Source: Pseudomonas syringae (lineage in GTDB: Bacteria; Pseudomonadota; Gammaproteobacteria; Pseudomonadales; Pseudomonadaceae). Taken from it: a stretch of DNA of 64,000 bases. The stretch is from assembly GCF_001698815.1 (NCBI RefSeq), contig NZ_LGSI01000043.1, positions 62,001 to 126,000 on the forward strand, given 5' to 3'. Positions 8,961 through 18,390 of the stretch are shown here, piece by piece. The stretch's first letter is position 1. Each line of letters begins with the position of its first letter. Both the position numbers and the translations under genes were made by a program. The notes beneath the pieces were generated by a model. The model had not been told where the DNA came from and searched no databases. It worked only from the letters and a program-made list of their open reading frames with translations.

Positions 8961-9833
8961 TTAGTACAACGCAGCGAACAGCTTGCGGCGGTAAGCGGTG
9001 ACCAGCGGGTGATCGTTGCCCAGCAGGTCGAACACTTGCAGCAACGTCTTGTGTGGCAGGCCTTCGGCATAGTTGCGGTTGCGGATGAACAGCTTCAGCA
9101 GACCGTCCAGCGCGGCTTCGTATTGCTGGCGGGCCAGTTGCTGAATCGCCAGTTGATACACGGCTTCGTCGTCCTGCGGGTTTTGCGCGATCCGGGCCTT
9201 GAGGTCGGCGGCGTCCGGTAAGGCTTTGGCTTCGGCCAGGAACGTCAGCTGCGCACGGGCACCGGCCAGCTCTGCTTTATGTTCGTCACCGCTGACGGCA
9301 TCCAGTACCGCACGGGCTTCGCCCAGTTCACCGCGCTCAGCCAGGCAGCGCGCGTACAGAATCAGCGCAGCGGCGTTGGTGTTGTCTTCGGTCAGCAACT
9401 GTTGCAGCGCGGCCTCGGCTTCGGCGAAATGACTTTCGGCGAACATTTCCTGAGCCAGTTTCAGTGGATCCGCCACAACGGGTGCGGGCATGACCACGTG
9501 CTGATCGAGAATCTTGCGAATCTCCGATTCAGGCTGCGCGCCGGTAAAACCGTCGATGGGCTGACCGTCCTTGAACAACACCACGGTGGGCAGGCTGCGG
9601 ATACCGAAGCGCGCGACGATGTCCTGCTCGGCGTCGCAGTCGACCTTGGCCAGCAGCAACTCGCCTTGGTATTCCTCGGTGATTTTTGCCAGCAGCGGCA
9701 TCAGCACCTTGCACGGTGCACACCACTCAGCCCAGAAGTCCACCAACACGGGTTGGTCGAACGACTTGTCTATGACCAACTGTTGGAAGGTCGCATCAGT
9801 GGCGTCGAAGATGTAGGAGGTTTCCTGGTTCAT
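8961..9833 (-). CDS. cnoX: CnoX/YbbN thioredoxin-fold co-chaperone with TPR domain
   Basis: 290 residues. Residues 1-110 are a thioredoxin domain with an intact WCAPCK active site (near residues 37-42) and cis-proline SLPT; residues 120-290 are helical TPR-like repeats rich in Ala/Leu. This two-domain layout defines YbbN/CnoX, which protects substrates from over-oxidation and hands them to GroEL/DnaK. The E. coli protein has lost the first cysteine; this one keeps both, so it may be redox active as in Caulobacter. Single-gene unit. Confidence 0.9.
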   Translation of the reverse strand: MNQETSYIFDATDATFQQLVIDKSFDQPVLVDFWAEWCAPCKVLMPLLAKITEEYQGELLLAKVDCDAEQDIVARFGIRSLPTVVLFKDGQPIDGFTGAQPESEIRKILDQHVVMPAPVVADPLKLAQEMFAESHFAEAEAALQQLLTEDNTNAAALILYARCLAERGELGEARAVLDAVSGDEHKAELAGARAQLTFLAEAKALPDAADLKARIAQNPQDDEAVYQLAIQQLARQQYEAALDGLLKLFIRNRNYAEGLPHKTLLQVFDLLGNDHPLVTAYRRKLFAALY

Positions 9834-9939
9834 TGCGAGTCTCGGGGGAATCTGAATGCCGCCAACTATAAAGGGCGCGTGGGATTGCGCAAAGCGGTGT
9901 GAAAATTCGCGGTAGCGACTGTGTCGCTTATTGCGATCC

Positions 9940-10029
9940 GTAGGACCGGCTTCAGCCGGGAGGGCGGAAGGCCTGACGACGCAAATGCTGCGAATGTACC
10001 GGCCTCCTCCCGGCTAAAGCCGGTCCTAC
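9940..10029. repeat. REP-like palindrome pair, GGACCGGCTTCAGCCGGGAG class
   Basis: GTAGGACCGGCTTCAGCCGG and its reverse complement about 42 nt further (CCGGCTAAAGCCGGTCCTAC), between the cnoX start and the end of the ybaY-like gene. A different REP class from those at 1687, 8443 and 18274. Confidence 0.8.
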
Positions 10030-10082
10030 GGGATGTGTTCAAATTCAAATGGTTATGTGAAAAGGCCCCAGAGGCTGTGGTA

Positions 10083-10535
10083 TCACGGCGCCGGCTCGAA
10101 TTTCAGCTGACCCAGCGCTTGAGTCGTCGGTTGCTGAATCTGCACCGACGGCAGGTGCAGGATCAACTGCCCGGATTTGCTCGCCCGCCCGCGCAGTTCG
10201 ACCCGCGCCCCGGCTGGAAAAGCCTCGGGATTGAAACGCAGCTGAAACGGCAGCGACTGGTTGTTGCCCGCCAGCTTGGTGCTGGTTAGCAGCTTTTGCG
10301 GGCGACCCTGATTGTCGATGACCAGCAACGCCAGTTCGACTTCGGCGCCAGCGGGCACGCCCAGCAATTGGCCGCTGAGTTCGCGCTGATACGGCAGCAG
10401 CGGTTCCGGGCCAGCCGGGGCTTTGCTGACAGGTGCGGTCACAGCCTTGGCCGGGGCCGGTTTGGCGGCATCATTACTGCTGCACGCAGCAAGCAGCCCG
10501 ACGAGGCCGAGCAAGACAAACGGTCGTAGCGTCAT
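10083..10535 (-). CDS. YbaY/YscW-family lipoprotein
   Basis: 150 residues from the ATG at 10535. Lipoprotein signal peptide with lipobox LLAAC, a Pro/Ala linker, then a beta-sandwich domain: ELSGQLLGVPAGAEVELALL ... LPFQLRFNPEAFPAGARVEL, the YbaY (PF09619-type) pattern shared with type III secretion pilotins such as YscW. YbaY itself has no proven function; the fold suggests binding to an outer-membrane partner. No type III genes are nearby, so it is probably a housekeeping lipoprotein. Confidence 0.8.
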   Translation of the reverse strand: MTLRPFVLLGLVGLLAACSSNDAAKPAPAKAVTAPVSKAPAGPEPLLPYQRELSGQLLGVPAGAEVELALLVIDNQGRPQKLLTSTKLAGNNQSLPFQLRFNPEAFPAGARVELRGRASKSGQLILHLPSVQIQQPTTQALGQLKFEPAP

Positions 10536-10739
10536 GAACAGCTCCAACAAATACTTATATGAAGGACGGCCATGGGAACCGTTCATTCATCGCTGACGGG
10601 AGGTTAAAAGTGTCGCACTGCAGGCAGTATTACCGAACGTTGCGTGCGCTGCGCGTCTATATACCGCAATGGCCAAGACTTGTCTTGCCTGCGGGATGCG
10701 CTACCATGGCGGCCCTTCCTATTTTTGTTGCCTGCGACC

Positions 10740-11204
10740 ATGCACTGTCCCTTCTGCGGTGCCAACGACACCAAAGTCATCGACTCACGCCTTGTTGCTG
10801 AAGGCGAACAGGTACGTCGCCGTCGCGAATGCCTGGCTTGCGGTGAGCGCTTCACGACTTTCGAGACCGCCGAACTGGTGTTGCCGCGCCTGATCAAGCA
10901 AGACGGCAGCCGTCAGCCGTTCGACGATGAAAAACTGCGCGCCGGAATGCAGCGGGCCCTTGAAAAGCGCCCGGTCAGCGTCGAGCGCCTGGAAGCCGCG
11001 CTGGTCCACATCAAGCACAAGCTGCGTGCGACGGGCGAGCGCGAAGTCAAATCCCTGGTGGTCGGCGAGCTGGTCATGGCGGAATTGCAGAAGCTGGACG
11101 AAGTGGCGTATATCCGCTTCGCGTCGGTTTATAAACGTTTTCAGGATCTCAACGAGTTTCGCGAAGAAATCGACCGCCTGGCTCGCGAGCCGGTTAAAGA
11201 GTGA
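10740..11204 (+). CDS. nrdR: transcriptional repressor NrdR
   Basis: 154 residues. Zinc ribbon [17 protein letters not shown] with the second cysteine pair in ECLACGERF, then an ATP-cone domain ([19 protein letters not shown]). NrdR represses ribonucleotide reductase genes in response to dATP/ATP. Full length for the family. The ribD start GTG overlaps its stop (GTGA), and nrdR leading the riboflavin operon is the usual arrangement in Pseudomonas. Confidence 0.97.
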   Translation: MHCPFCGANDTKVIDSRLVAEGEQVRRRRECLACGERFTTFETAELVLPRLIKQDGSRQPFDDEKLRAGMQRALEKRPVSVERLEAALVHIKHKLRATGEREVKSLVVGELVMAELQKLDEVAYIRFASVYKRFQDLNEFREEIDRLAREPVKE

Positions 11205-12346
11205 GCGCCCCGTTGACTGAGCAAAACGCTCTGGACACCCATTACATGGCCCGCGCGCTGGAACTGGCGCGCAAAGGCATCTATTCCACGCATCCCAACC
11301 CACGGGTCGGCTGCGTGGTCGTGCGCGACGGACAGGTTGTCGGCGAAGGCTGGCACGCCCGGGCGGGCGAACCTCATGCTGAGGTCCACGCGTTGCTGCA
11401 TGCGGGCGACAAGGCCCGAGGCGCGACCGCTTACGTCACCCTCGAACCGTGCAGTCATCATGGGCGCACGCCGCCGTGTGCCGACGCGCTGGTCAATGCC
11501 GGTGTCGCGCGGGTCGTTGCGGCCATGCAAGACCCCAATCCCGATGTCGCCGGTCGCGGCCTGCTGCGCTTGATGGGCGCCGGGATTGCGGTGCAGAGCG
11601 GTGTGCTGGAAAGCGAAGCCCGGGCACTGAACAAAGGCTTTTTGAAGCGCATGGAAAAAGGCCTGCCTTACGTGCGGGTCAAAATGGCCATGAGTCTCGA
11701 TGGTCGCACGGCCATGGCCAGCGGCGAGAGCCAGTGGATTACAGGCCCGCAAGCACGTTCGGCTGTGCAGCGTTTGCGCGCGCAATCGAGTGTGGTGCTG
11801 ACCGGCGCGGACACGGTTTTGGCTGACAACGCACGCTTGACCGTGCGCCCCGATGAGCTGGGCCTGAATGCCGAATTGACCGCCTTGGCGATGACCCGTC
11901 CGCCGCTGCGCGTATTGATCGATGGCCGCTTGCGCGTGCCGTTGAGCGCGCCGTTCTTTCAGGCCGATCATGCGTTGGTCGCGACCTGCGCCGCAGCGTC
12001 GGCCCGGGAGCGTTATCACGACGAAGGCCATGACATGCTGGCGCTGGCGGGTGCCGATGGGCACGTTGATTTGCGCAGATTACTGGTCGAACTGGCCGCC
12101 CGTGGCGCCAATGATGTGTTGATCGAAGCCGGTCCGCGTCTGGCCGGGGCGTTCACGCGTCTCGGGCTGGTGGATGAGTTTCAGATATTTATCGCGGGCA
12201 AGTTTCTCGGCTCTTCGGCCCGGCCGCTGCTCGACCTGCCGCTGGCGCAGATGAGTGAAGCGCTGGAGCTGAATATCCTTGAAATGCGCGCAGTTGGTAG
12301 GGACTGGCGAGTCATCGCAATACCTACGCCGTTAGCGGGCGTATAA
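11201..12346 (+). CDS. ribD: RibD bifunctional pyrimidine deaminase/reductase
   Basis: 381 residues from the GTG at 11201, overlapping the nrdR stop by 4 bp. N-terminal zinc deaminase with HAEVHAL and [11 protein letters not shown] (His and two Cys zinc ligands, Glu proton shuttle), C-terminal NADPH reductase with [12 protein letters not shown] and the G(A)[13 protein letters not shown] motif. Performs steps two and three of riboflavin synthesis from the GTP branch. Next gene 48 nt downstream. Confidence 0.97.
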   Translation: MSAPLTEQNALDTHYMARALELARKGIYSTHPNPRVGCVVVRDGQVVGEGWHARAGEPHAEVHALLHAGDKARGATAYVTLEPCSHHGRTPPCADALVNAGVARVVAAMQDPNPDVAGRGLLRLMGAGIAVQSGVLESEARALNKGFLKRMEKGLPYVRVKMAMSLDGRTAMASGESQWITGPQARSAVQRLRAQSSVVLTGADTVLADNARLTVRPDELGLNAELTALAMTRPPLRVLIDGRLRVPLSAPFFQADHALVATCAAASARERYHDEGHDMLALAGADGHVDLRRLLVELAARGANDVLIEAGPRLAGAFTRLGLVDEFQIFIAGKFLGSSARPLLDLPLAQMSEALELNILEMRAVGRDWRVIAIPTPLAGV

Positions 12347-12394
12347 TTTCGGCCTTTCGCTCAGCGCGCAGGCTTTGGTCTCCTGGAGGACCCC

Positions 12395-13066
12395 ATGTTT
12401 ACCGGCATCATCGAATCCATCGGCAGCATCCGCGCCATGACCCCTAAAGGCGGCGACGTCCGCGTTTATGTGGAGACCGGCAAGCTCGATCTGGGCGACG
12501 TCAAACTGGGCGACAGCATCGCGGTCAATGGCGTTTGCCTGACTGCGGTCGAGCTGCCGGGCGACGGTTTCTGGGCTGACGTCAGCCGCGAAACCCTCGA
12601 CGTCACGGCCATGGTCGATCTCAAGCCTGGCAGCCGCGTCAATCTGGAAAAAGCCCTGACACCGACGACGCGTCTGGGCGGTCATCTGGTCAGCGGTCAC
12701 GTGGATGGCGTCGGCGAAATTCTGTCTCGCGAAGAAAACGCCCGGGCGATTCAATTCCGCGTCCGCGCCCCACGCGAGCTGGCCAAGTACATTTCCCATA
12801 AAGGCTCGATCACGGTCGATGGCACCAGCCTGACCGTCAACGCCGTCGATGGCGCTGAATTCGAACTGACCATCGTGCCGCACACTCTGGCCGAAACCAT
12901 CATGTCCGACTACCGCGCGGGCCGTAAGGTGAATCTGGAAGTGGACCTGCTGGCGCGTTATCTGGAGCGTCTGTTGATGGGCGACAAGGCCGCCGAGTCC
13001 TCCAAAGGGCAGGCTGGCACCATCACTGAAAGTTTTCTGGCCGCCAATGGCTACCTCAAATCCTGA
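12395..13066 (+). CDS. ribC: riboflavin synthase, alpha subunit
   Basis: 223 residues starting MFTGIIESIG, the invariant N-terminus of riboflavin synthase, and containing the two internally repeated lumazine-binding barrels (VNGVCLTAVEL in the first, VDGTSLTVNAVDG in the second). Catalyses dismutation of two 6,7-dimethyl-8-ribityllumazine molecules into riboflavin. CTGGAGG lies upstream of the ATG. No FMN riboswitch is evident in the 48-nt gap before it. The gene is called ribE in some schemes. Confidence 0.96.
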   Translation: MFTGIIESIGSIRAMTPKGGDVRVYVETGKLDLGDVKLGDSIAVNGVCLTAVELPGDGFWADVSRETLDVTAMVDLKPGSRVNLEKALTPTTRLGGHLVSGHVDGVGEILSREENARAIQFRVRAPRELAKYISHKGSITVDGTSLTVNAVDGAEFELTIVPHTLAETIMSDYRAGRKVNLEVDLLARYLERLLMGDKAAESSKGQAGTITESFLAANGYLKS

Positions 13067-13082
13067 ATCAAGGGGGTGCCAC

Positions 13083-14174
13083 GTGGCGCTCAACAGCATC
13101 GAAGAACTGGTTGAAGACATTCGTCTGGGCAAGATGGTCATCCTCATGGATGACGAAGATCGCGAGAACGAAGGCGATCTGATCATGGCCGCCGAGTGTG
13201 TGAAAGCCGAGCACATCAACTTCATGGCCAAGCACGCCCGTGGGCTGATCTGCATGCCCATGACCCGCGAGCGCTGCGAGACCCTCAAGCTGCCATTGAT
13301 GGCACCACGCAACGGTTCAGGTTTCGGCACCAAGTTCACGGTGTCCATCGAAGCCGCCGAAGGCGTAACCACCGGCATCTCCGCCGCCGACCGCGCGCGC
13401 ACCGTGCAAGCGGCCGCTGCCAAGGACGCCAAGGCCGAAGACATCGTCAGCCCCGGCCACATCTTCCCGTTGATGGCCCAGGCGGGCGGCACGCTGTCCC
13501 GCGCCGGTCACACCGAAGCCGCCTGCGACCTGGCGCGCATGGCCGGTTTCGAAGCGAGCGGCGTGATCTGCGAAGTGATGAACGATGACGGCACCATGTC
13601 CCGTCGCGCCGAGCTGGAAACCTTTGCCGCCGTACACGGCATCAAGATCGGCACCATTGCCGACCTGATTCACTACCGGATGATCCACGAACGTACCGTT
13701 CAGCGGATTGCCGAGCAGCCGATGGACAGCGAACTGGGTCAGTTCAATCTGGTGACCTACCGCGATTCGGTCGAAGGCGACGTGCACCTGGCGCTGACCC
13801 TGGGCAAGATTTGCGCGGAAGAACCGACGTTGGTGCGGGTGCACAACATGGACCCGTTGCGCGACCTGTTGATGGTCAAGCAACCCGGCCGCTGGAGCCT
13901 GCGCGCCGCTATGTCCGCGGTCTCCGAGGCAGGCAGCGGTGTCGTGCTGTTGCTCGGTCACCCGCTGGATGGCGACGTTCTGCTCGCGCATATCCGCGAA
14001 TCCGCCGAGCAGTTGCCGATCAAATCGCCGACCACTTACAGCACGGTCGGCGCCGGTTCGCAGATCCTTCGGGACCTGGGCGTGCGTAAAATGCGCCTGA
14101 TGAGTTCACCGATGAAGTTCAATGCGATATCCGGTTTCGATCTGGAAGTTGTAGAATACGTGCCCTCCGAATAA
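13083..14174 (+). CDS. ribBA: RibBA-like protein: active DHBP synthase with degenerate GCHII domain
   Basis: 363 residues from the GTG at 13083 (AAGGGGG 7 nt upstream). N-terminal 200 residues are 3,4-dihydroxy-2-butanone-4-phosphate synthase with DDEDRENEGDL and the RAGHTEAACDLARMAG segment, complete. The C-terminal GTP cyclohydrolase II-like domain keeps the fold (LVRVHNMDPLRDLL) but has lost the zinc cysteines of the GDxxxSxRCDCG motif, so it cannot be a normal GCHII. A separate intact RibA is encoded at 17236. This split is common in pseudomonads. Confidence 0.93.
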   Translation: MALNSIEELVEDIRLGKMVILMDDEDRENEGDLIMAAECVKAEHINFMAKHARGLICMPMTRERCETLKLPLMAPRNGSGFGTKFTVSIEAAEGVTTGISAADRARTVQAAAAKDAKAEDIVSPGHIFPLMAQAGGTLSRAGHTEAACDLARMAGFEASGVICEVMNDDGTMSRRAELETFAAVHGIKIGTIADLIHYRMIHERTVQRIAEQPMDSELGQFNLVTYRDSVEGDVHLALTLGKICAEEPTLVRVHNMDPLRDLLMVKQPGRWSLRAAMSAVSEAGSGVVLLLGHPLDGDVLLAHIRESAEQLPIKSPTTYSTVGAGSQILRDLGVRKMRLMSSPMKFNAISGFDLEVVEYVPSE

Positions 14175-14307
14175 ATACCGGCAGGGCGTTTGCCGCCAGA
14201 CCGCAAGGTTTGTCCAGCTTTCGTCCTGACAGTTACGATTCGTGGCCTAAAATCCCTCAAAGTCCGCCGCCAAGGCGTGCTTGCTCTTTAAGACGAGACT
14301 CACCCGA

Positions 14308-14784
14308 ATGACCCTGAAGACCATCGAAGGTACCTTCATCGCCCCCCAAGGTCGCTATGCCCTTGTGGTAGGCCGTTTCAACAGCTTTGTCGTGGAAAGC
14401 CTGGTGAGCGGTGCCGTTGATGCCCTGGTTCGCCATGGCGTGAGCGAAAGCGACATCACCATCATCCGCGCGCCGGGTGCCTTCGAAATTCCGCTGGTTG
14501 TGCAGAAAGTTGCTCAACTGAGCGAATACGCCGCCATCGTTGCGTTGGGCGCCGTCATTCGTGGTGGTACTCCACACTTTGAATACGTGGCTGGCGAATG
14601 CGTCAAAGGCCTGTCTCAGGTTTCCATGGAATTCGGTATTCCGGTCGCCTTCGGCGTGCTGACCGTTGATTCCATCGAGCAAGCCATCGAGCGTTCCGGC
14701 ACCAAGGCTGGCAACAAAGGCGCAGAAGCTGCGTTGTCCGCCCTTGAAATGGTTAGCCTGCTGGCGCAGTTGGAGGCCAAGTGA
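14308..14784 (+). CDS. ribH: 6,7-dimethyl-8-ribityllumazine synthase
   Basis: 158 residues. Conserved segments: [15 protein letters not shown] at the N-terminus, RAPGAFEIP, and [17 protein letters not shown] with the catalytic His, then FGVLTVDS. Condenses the RibA/D-derived pyrimidine with the RibB butanone phosphate. ATG at 14308 chosen over a TTG at 14281. The nusB GTG overlaps its stop by 4 bp. The 133-nt gap before it holds no other feature I can see. Confidence 0.97.
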   Translation: MTLKTIEGTFIAPQGRYALVVGRFNSFVVESLVSGAVDALVRHGVSESDITIIRAPGAFEIPLVVQKVAQLSEYAAIVALGAVIRGGTPHFEYVAGECVKGLSQVSMEFGIPVAFGVLTVDSIEQAIERSGTKAGNKGAEAALSALEMVSLLAQLEAK

Positions 14785-15278
14785 TTTCTGACGAGAGCGA
14801 TCAGTTCAACCCTCGCGAAGAAAAGTCGCCGGAAGTTGCCAAGAGCAAGAGTGCCAAACGTCGCGAAGCGCGCCAGATGGCTACCCAGGCTCTGTATCAG
14901 TGGCACATGGCAGGTCATTCGCTGAATGAAATCGAGGCGCAGTTCCGCGTCGACAACGATTTCAAGAGCGTCGATGGCGCCTACTTCAGCGAACTGTTGC
15001 GCGGCGTGCCGACCAACAAGGACGAAATCGATGCGGTTCTGGCGCCATGCCTGGACATCACCATCGAAGAGCTCGACCCGGTTGAGCTGGCGATCCTGCG
15101 CCTGTCCACCTACGAGCTGCTCAAGCGCATCGACGTGCCGTATCGCGTTGTGATCAACGAAGGCATCGAACTGGCCAAGGTCTACGGCTCCACTGACGGC
15201 CACAAGTTCGTCAATGGCGTGCTGGACAAGCTGGCTCCGCGCTTGCGTGAAGTCGAAGTCAAGGCGCACAAGCGCTAG
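14781..15278 (+). CDS. nusB: transcription antitermination factor NusB
   Basis: 165 residues from the GTG at 14781 overlapping ribH (GTGA). An acidic N-terminal extension is followed by the all-helical NusB domain: [56 protein letters not shown] and [10 protein letters not shown]. Binds boxA of rRNA with NusE. Normally thiL follows closely; here a REP doublet and a 142-bp palindromic element separate them. Confidence 0.97.
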   Translation: MISDESDQFNPREEKSPEVAKSKSAKRREARQMATQALYQWHMAGHSLNEIEAQFRVDNDFKSVDGAYFSELLRGVPTNKDEIDAVLAPCLDITIEELDPVELAILRLSTYELLKRIDVPYRVVINEGIELAKVYGSTDGHKFVNGVLDKLAPRLREVEVKAHKR

Positions 15279-15306
15279 AACTGGCATCGATCCGTTGGAA
15301 CTGACT

Positions 15307-15394
15307 GTGGAGCGAGCTTGCTCGCGAATGCGGTATTTCAGGCACAGAAATATGCTGGATCTACCAACGTATTCGCGAGCAAGCTCGCTCCCCC
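15307..15394. repeat. REP palindrome pair, GGAGCGAGCTTGCTCGCGAA class
   Basis: Half-site GTGGAGCGAGCTTGCTCGCG and its reverse complement CGCGAGCAAGCTCGCTCCC, directly abutting the left end of the MITE-like element at 15395. Same class as 8443 and 61437. Confidence 0.85.
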
Positions 15395-15536
15395 GCAGAC
15401 TGTGTGAAAACGTCACGAGCGAAGACAAGACAAGGCAAAAACAGGCGAAAAAGCGGAGTCTAGGTGTTCTAAATGAGCATTTTTTGCCTGTTTTTAACGC
15501 AGTATTGTCGAGCGCAGTAGTTTTCACACAGTCTGC
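15395..15536. mobile_element. MITE-like palindromic element between nusB and thiL
   Basis: 142 bp bounded by perfect 17-bp inverted repeats GCAGACTGTGTGAAAAC (15395-15411) and its reverse complement (15520-15536). The inner arms are also partly inverted (AAAAACAGGCGAAAAA against AAAAACAGGCAAAAAA). It is AT-rich against its neighbours and has no coding capacity. This is the form of a miniature inverted-repeat element moved in trans by a full-length transposon with the same ends. No clear target duplication is seen, so age or exact borders are uncertain. Confidence 0.75.
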
Positions 15537-15580
15537 ACAGATGGATGCCGCTCCAACGTGCTGTGCAGGACGAGATTGAA

Positions 15581-16546
15581 ATGGGCGAGTTCGAGCTGAT
15601 CCGCAATTTTTTCGCTGCTGCGCCCTGTGCGCAGACGGGCGAAGGTGTCGCTTTGGGGATCGGTGACGACTGCGCCTTGCTGACGGTGCCGCCCGGCGAG
15701 CAGTTGGCGATTTCCACTGATACTCTGGTTGCCGGGGTGCACTTCCCCGCAGTTTGCGATCCTTTCCTGCTCGGCCAACGCGCGCTTGCGGTTTCCGCCA
15801 GTGACCTTGCGGCCATGGGCGCCACACCCGTTGCGTTCACCCTTGCCCTGACTTTGCCTGAAGTCGAAGCCGACTGGCTGCAAGCATTTGCGCGCGGTTT
15901 GAACGTCATGGCGCAGGGCTGTGGGTTGTGTTTGGTGGGCGGCGATACCACGCGGGGGCCGTTAAGCCTGACGCTGACGGTTTTCGGTCGGGTACCTGCA
16001 GGTCAGGCCTTGATCCGCAGCGGCGCGCAGCCGGGCGATCTGCTGTGTGTCGGTGGTCCGCTCGGCGATGGAGCGGGTGCTTTGGCCCTGGTGTTGAACG
16101 AGCGCGACGCTGAGGCGTCTACCGCAGAGTATTTATTGGCGCGCTATTGGTCGCCCCAGCCGCAAATCGCGCTCGGGCAGGCATTGCGCGGCAAAGCCAC
16201 AGCCGCGTTGGATATTTCAGACGGCCTTCTTGCCGATTGCGGACATATCGCGCTGGCCTCCAAAGTGCGTTTGTTGGTCGAGCGGGATCTTCTGCCGCTG
16301 TCCGAACAACTGCTGGCGTTGTCTGGCGTACAGGCCGCGCAACAAGCGGCGCTCAGTGGCGGTGATGATTACATGCTCGCCTTCACGTTACCGGCGCAGC
16401 ATCTGGCAGGATTGCAAGAAGCCGGCTGGCCGGTACATGTCATCGGCCGTGTCGAAGCGGGCGAGGGCGTTGTGCTGATCGACGCCAATGGGCAGGACAT
16501 TCCCGTCCTGACTCGCGGCTATCAACATTTTCGGGAGACACGGTGA
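15581..16546 (+). CDS. thiL: thiamine-monophosphate kinase
   Basis: 321 residues from the ATG at 15581. Starts MGEFELI as usual for ThiL, with GIGDDCALL, the STDTLVAGVHF substrate motif, the SDLAAMGATP magnesium-binding loop and LVGGDTTRGPL. Later DISDGLLADCGHIA and GGDDYMLAF complete the PurM-type fold. Phosphorylates TMP to the cofactor TPP. The downstream pgpA overlaps by 4 bp. Its usual close linkage to nusB is interrupted by REP and MITE sequence, so its ribosome site and any promoter lie within or right after the element. Confidence 0.96.
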   Translation: MGEFELIRNFFAAAPCAQTGEGVALGIGDDCALLTVPPGEQLAISTDTLVAGVHFPAVCDPFLLGQRALAVSASDLAAMGATPVAFTLALTLPEVEADWLQAFARGLNVMAQGCGLCLVGGDTTRGPLSLTLTVFGRVPAGQALIRSGAQPGDLLCVGGPLGDGAGALALVLNERDAEASTAEYLLARYWSPQPQIALGQALRGKATAALDISDGLLADCGHIALASKVRLLVERDLLPLSEQLLALSGVQAAQQAALSGGDDYMLAFTLPAQHLAGLQEAGWPVHVIGRVEAGEGVVLIDANGQDIPVLTRGYQHFRETR

Positions 16547-17052
16547 CAGATCATCCTAAGCAGGTCCCGGCAGAACACGTTCCACCGTCGGTCTGGACCA
16601 ATCCCTGGCACTTCCTGGCGTTCGGCTTCGGCTCCGGCACGTTGCCGAAAGCACCCGGAACCTGGGGCTCTATCGTCGCCGTGCCGTTCATTCCGCTCTG
16701 GCAAATGCTGCCGGACTGGGGTTACTGGCTGATGCTCGGCATCACCATGCTGTTTGGCTTCTGGCTGTGCGGCAAAGTCGCCGATGACCTTGGGGTCCAC
16801 GACCACGAAGGCATCGTCTGGGACGAAATGGTCGGCATGTGGATCACGTTATGGCTGGTGCCCGAAGGTTGGGTCTGGCTGTTGGTGGGCTTTCTGGTGT
16901 TCCGCTTCTTCGACATCCTCAAGCCTTGGCCGATTCACTGGATAGACCGGCATGTGCACGGTGGCGTGGGCATCATGCTCGACGATGTGCTGGCCGGGGT
17001 ATTCGCCTGGTTGGCGATGCAGGTCCTGGTCTGGGGCTGGCACTTCATCTGA
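16543..17052 (+). CDS. pgpA: phosphatidylglycerophosphatase A
   Basis: 169 residues from the GTG at 16543, overlapping thiL (GTGA). PgpA signatures: FGSGTLPKAPGTWGS near the N-terminus and HEGIVWDEMVGMW, then a C-terminal RFFDILKPWPI and DDVLAGVFA with three to four membrane helices. Dephosphorylates phosphatidylglycerophosphate at the inner membrane. thiL-pgpA coupling is conserved in gamma-proteobacteria. Confidence 0.95.
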   Translation: MTDHPKQVPAEHVPPSVWTNPWHFLAFGFGSGTLPKAPGTWGSIVAVPFIPLWQMLPDWGYWLMLGITMLFGFWLCGKVADDLGVHDHEGIVWDEMVGMWITLWLVPEGWVWLLVGFLVFRFFDILKPWPIHWIDRHVHGGVGIMLDDVLAGVFAWLAMQVLVWGWHFI

Positions 17053-17235
17053 TGGCCGGAGTTGCGCCGCGTGCTGGCGATTGTCGGGCGCGGCGCATAT
17101 TCCTGAATCTTCCTAAAGCATTGATCTAACTTCCTGATCTGTATGACTGATAATTCAGCCTAAGCGTCTGCAGGAACCTGCTGTTACAATGCCGCCTTGC
17201 GAATTTCCAGTCCTCATACTGATCAGGAGCACCCG

Positions 17236-17853
17236 GTGCCCGTCGTATTTGTCGCCGCTTCCAAGCTGCCAACTCCGTTTGCGCAATTCACCATGCATGG
17301 CTTTCTTGAGTCTGCAACGGGACGTGAACATCTCGTTTTGAGCCTCGGCGATGTGTCCGATGGCGCTCCAGTCCTCGGTCGAGTGCATTCCGAATGCCTG
17401 ACCGGCGATGCCTTGTTCAGTCAGCGTTGCGACTGCGGCTCCCAGCTTGAGGCCGCATTGCGCGCCATCGCTTCCGAAGGTCGCGGTGTTTTGCTGTATC
17501 TGCGCCAGGAAGGCCGGGGCATTGGCCTGCTGAACAAGATCCGTGCGTACGAATTGCAGGACGGCGGTGCCGATACCGTGGAGGCCAATGAACGTCTCGG
17601 TTTCGCGGCAGACCAGCGCGATTACGCGATTTGCCTGCCGATGCTGCAGCATCTGGGTGTCGAGTCCCTGCGATTGATGACCAACAATCCGCGCAAGGTC
17701 AAAGCCTTGACCGAGATGGGCATCACCGTAGCCGAGCGCGTGCCGCTGCATACCGGGCATAACCCGCACAACAAACTGTACCTGGCCACCAAGGCCGGCA
17801 AACTCGGCCACATGATGGGCAATGAACATCAAGGCGAGGCAGATCGCGCGTGA
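17236..17853 (+). CDS. ribA: GTP cyclohydrolase II
   Basis: 205 residues from the GTG at 17236 with CAGGAG 6 nt upstream. Complete [27 protein letters not shown] contains the three zinc cysteines (C-x10-C-x-C pattern), and [10 protein letters not shown] carries the catalytic Arg. Supplies the first step of the pyrimidine branch and compensates for the cysteine-less domain of the RibBA-like protein at 13083. The gene at 17850 overlaps its end. Confidence 0.96.
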   Translation: MPVVFVAASKLPTPFAQFTMHGFLESATGREHLVLSLGDVSDGAPVLGRVHSECLTGDALFSQRCDCGSQLEAALRAIASEGRGVLLYLRQEGRGIGLLNKIRAYELQDGGADTVEANERLGFAADQRDYAICLPMLQHLGVESLRLMTNNPRKVKALTEMGITVAERVPLHTGHNPHNKLYLATKAGKLGHMMGNEHQGEADRA

Positions 17854-18269
17854 TCCGCAACAACCTGAGGCGCCGCCTGGCGCTAGCGTGGTGGTGGCAA
17901 CTGGTAGTGACGCTGGCGCCCTTGCTGGTCGCCAGCGCGCTGTTCGGCTCCAACGACACTATGTCGCTGGTGTTGGCGATGCCGTTGTTTATCGCCGGGC
18001 TGCTGTCGATGTTCGTCAGCCTCAAGCCGTTCGGTGCATACAAACGAGCATTGATCGCCACCGAGGCCGCACTGGATACCCCCGAAGAAGCCGCCGCCTG
18101 GCGTCACCTTGCCGCTGTCCGGGGCAAAGCATTTCTCGCTGCCGGACTGCCCGCGTGGATTGCTGCCGCAGCAGTATTCGTCGGGCTGGAAGCGGTGCCG
18201 TTAGTGCTGCTGGCGATTTCCAGTGTGGTGTTGCTGTATCTGTATCGGATACCAAGGCAGTTGGGTTGA
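17850..18269 (+). CDS. small inner-membrane protein, unknown function
   Basis: 139 residues from a GTG overlapping the ribA stop (GTGA). Four predicted helices: two near residues 14-60 ([32 protein letters not shown]) and two near 110-135 ([19 protein letters not shown]), with a soluble loop containing [12 protein letters not shown]. Not recognised as a characterised family. Position behind ribA suggests co-transcription, but a role in flavin metabolism is speculation. Confidence 0.75.
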   Translation: MIRNNLRRRLALAWWWQLVVTLAPLLVASALFGSNDTMSLVLAMPLFIAGLLSMFVSLKPFGAYKRALIATEAALDTPEEAAAWRHLAAVRGKAFLAAGLPAWIAAAAVFVGLEAVPLVLLAISSVVLLYLYRIPRQLG

Positions 18270-18273
18270 AAGG

Positions 18274-18343
18274 GTAGGAGGGGACTTGTCCCCGAATCAA
18301 TTAATCGCCCGAGATACGCCTTCGGGGACAAGTCCCCTCCTAC
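18274..18343. repeat. REP palindrome pair, GGAGGGGACTTGTCCCCGAA class
   Basis: GTAGGAGGGGACTTGTCCCC and its reverse complement with a 22-nt centre, placed between the convergent membrane gene and dxs. The same class recurs at 54475. Confidence 0.85.
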
Positions 18344-18390
18344 AAAATCCATCTGCGGCGTAACCCATAGCGGCCGCCGCGTGACGGATC

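Noticed and set aside
12347..12394. FMN riboswitch before ribC
   Set aside because: Only 48 nt, without the conserved riboswitch core.
12332..13492. Long minus-strand open frame opposite ribC and ribBA
   Set aside because: It is the antisense shadow of two well-recognised genes and has no family resemblance.
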